Assembly: GCA_900547555.1 (NCBI GenBank)
Contig: URHG01000042.1
Span: 1-23,666 of the forward strand
Source: an uncultured Porphyromonadaceae bacterium
GTDB taxonomy: Bacteria; Bacteroidota; Bacteroidia; Bacteroidales; UBA11471
Length of the DNA stretch: 23,666 nucleotides
Direction: 5' to 3'
A program made the position numbers and the translations under genes. The notes under the pieces were generated by a model that worked only from the letters and a program-made list of their open reading frames with translations, made no database searches and was not told the origin of the DNA. Positions 23,660 to 23,666 of the stretch are shown in pieces (the stretch's first letter is position 1; every line of letters starts with the position of its first letter).

Positions 23660-23666
23660 CAAGAAA

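Overview
The window comes from the chromosome of a Bacteroidetes bacterium, most likely order Bacteroidales. The evidence is the protein families (DUF3575 and OmpA-like fimbrial accessory proteins, a pectinase with a type 9 secretion-like tail, Bacteroidales-type FtsY and RimO), repeated promoter boxes of the form TAnnTTTG with a TTTG or TTG box 17-23 nt upstream, and mostly weak Shine-Dalgarno sequences. A Barnesiella/Coprobacter-like genus is a guess that the sequence alone cannot settle.

Layout. Positions 1-170 hold a 29-nt-spaced direct repeat and the terminator of rimO. On the minus strand follow rimO, ftsY and a class A penicillin-binding protein (170-4921), then a two-gene glycosyltransferase unit (polytopic GT39-like protein and GT2; 5066-7408). 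A divergent intergenic region holds promoters in both directions and a pyrBI-style leader: a short leader ORF, a U-rich stretch and a strong intrinsic terminator just ahead of pyrB. On the plus strand come pyrB, pyrI and a flavin reductase, then glyA with its own promoter and terminator, then a 1290-residue secreted fusion of pectin methylesterase and pectate lyase.

The gene-free stretch 15.2-16.1 kb carries a tandem array of about 88-bp palindromic repeats. It is followed by a near-consensus promoter and the translation operon thrS-infC-rpmI-rplT. Directly downstream of rplT, between its terminator and a second terminator, an autonomous promoter drives a structured RNA of about 240 nt whose position and long-range pairing fit 6S RNA (Bacteroidales-1 RNA). 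More repeats of the same family follow, then a minus-strand, visibly GC-rich pair of fimbrial-type genes (OmpA-like/DUF3868-like and DUF3575). The last 1.2 kb has no convincing gene and ends in a third repeat cluster.

The genes are largely housekeeping: S12 modification, SRP receptor, peptidoglycan synthesis, pyrimidine and one-carbon metabolism, and translation. The accessory parts are the pectinase, the fimbrial-type pair and the repeat arrays. The most interesting regulatory observations are the apparent UTP-type attenuator before pyrB and the 6S-like RNA. The most unusual DNA structure is the repeat family, whose sequence subtypes recur in inverse orientation in separate intergenic regions.
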